From positions 62,001 to 126,000 of the forward strand of contig NZ_JAIWPJ010000005.1 in the NCBI RefSeq assembly GCF_020515625.1: 64,000 bases of DNA. Reading direction: 5' to 3'. This DNA is from Natrinema amylolyticum (GTDB taxonomy: Archaea; Halobacteriota; Halobacteria; Halobacteriales; Natrialbaceae). The notes below the pieces were generated by a model that ran no database searches, had not been told where the DNA came from, and worked only from the letters and a program-made list of their open reading frames with translations. Shown piece by piece: positions 63,864 through 64,000 of this stretch; within the stretch, counting starts at the first letter, position 1, and every line of letters begins with the position of its first letter. Both the position numbers and the translations under genes were made by a program.

Positions 63864-64000
63864 TCACGGGTCTTCGTCGTAGACGTCTCGAGTGGGCTCG
63901 CCGCTGACGTCGATGACGCCGAGGGCGCCGCGGCGGGCCGCGCGGGTCAGCGCGTGGTCGACGATCTTGACCGGCCCGGGCACCGGGAACTCCATCTCGG
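63864..64000 (-). CDS. C-terminal end of a NirK-like multicopper oxidase (runs off the right edge)
   Basis: The frame from the window edge to TGA at 63866-63864 reads EMEFPVPGPVKIVDHALTRA, then RRGALGVIDVSGEPTRDVYD. The pattern P-G-x-x-x-[IL]-V-D-H-[AS]-x-x-R-x-x-x-[KR]-G-A-L-G matches the end of copper nitrite reductases such as Neisseria AniA, where this His is a copper-site ligand. In NirK it reduces nitrite to NO outside the cell. Only about 45 codons are visible, so related multicopper oxidases cannot be excluded. Confidence 0.68.
   Translation of the reverse strand, partial: EMEFPVPGPVKIVDHALTRAARRGALGVIDVSGEPTRDVYDEDP

Noticed and set aside
1-64000. CRISPR arrays, rRNA operons, complete insertion sequences or a replication origin
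   Set aside because: No regular spaced repeats, no rRNA sequence, no transposase frame with flanking inverted repeats, and no Orc1/Cdc6 gene with origin repeats were seen.

Overview
The window is a 64 kb piece of a haloarchaeal chromosome (class Halobacteria). The main signs are high GC with strongly acidic proteins, leaderless starts about 25 nt after TATA-like boxes, twin-arginine lipoproteins, an archaeal TFB, RpoL, Dph2, a salactin-type actin and a complete menaquinone pathway. The style is closest to Natrinema/Haloterrigena-like Natrialbales, but that rank is a guess. No rRNA, intact tRNA, CRISPR array, complete insertion sequence or replication origin was seen.

Layout. 1-8.3 kb: end of a sugar-type ABC binding protein, fumarase, an exported divergent copper-amine-oxidase-like protein, a frameshifted UspA, a CNNM/CBS membrane protein, a small zinc finger, and a two-gene sensor unit whose second gene carries an in-frame amber codon. 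8.5-13.5 kb: a YdbS/YdbT-like bacterial-PH pair, a patatin, a hydroxybutyrate-dehydrogenase-like SDR and a lipoprotein. 13.5-15 kb is a 1.4 kb gene desert. 15-18.5 kb: a small DNA-binding-like protein overlapping a tyrosine recombinase, a MaoC hydratase and an MFS carrier.

18.8-27.9 kb looks like one carboxylic-acid uptake and degradation locus: acyl-CoA ligase, a five-gene Liv-type ABC importer with overlapping genes, a cyclase-family hydrolase and two enoyl-CoA hydratases. 28-35.6 kb is almost all on the minus strand: a HisG-like protein, a very acidic coiled-coil protein, an MBL hydrolase, a TrmB-like regulator, Dph2 and a receiver/HalX protein without its phospho-acceptor Asp. 35.9-38 kb holds a membrane protein next to salactin. 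38-46.8 kb is a housekeeping mix: METTL5-like methyltransferase, rhomboid protease, RpoL, HisF, two tandem zinc-ribbon/CAP-like membrane proteins and small proteins.

47.7-58.1 kb is the menaquinone block menF-menD-(dnaJ-like, opposite strand)-menB-(lipoprotein)-menA-menC-menE. The last three genes overlap by 4 bp each and are clearly one operon. 58-64 kb: a TANGO2/NRDE protein, an HTH gene behind a tiny upstream ORF, a multiply broken formate/nitrite-transporter gene, an uncharacterised gene behind a strong inverted repeat, gatC-gatA, TFB, a 41-residue zinc finger, and the end of a NirK-like copper oxidase.

The most notable items are three independent pseudogenes with readable lesions (UspA frameshift, DICT-like amber, FNT nonsense plus frameshift plus deletion), the aromatic/alicyclic-acid-like catabolic locus, a coding frame at 45 kb that runs about 126 codons upstream of any usual start codon, the salactin-membrane protein pair, and a 10-bp perfect inverted repeat that looks like a bidirectional terminator at 39.56 kb.
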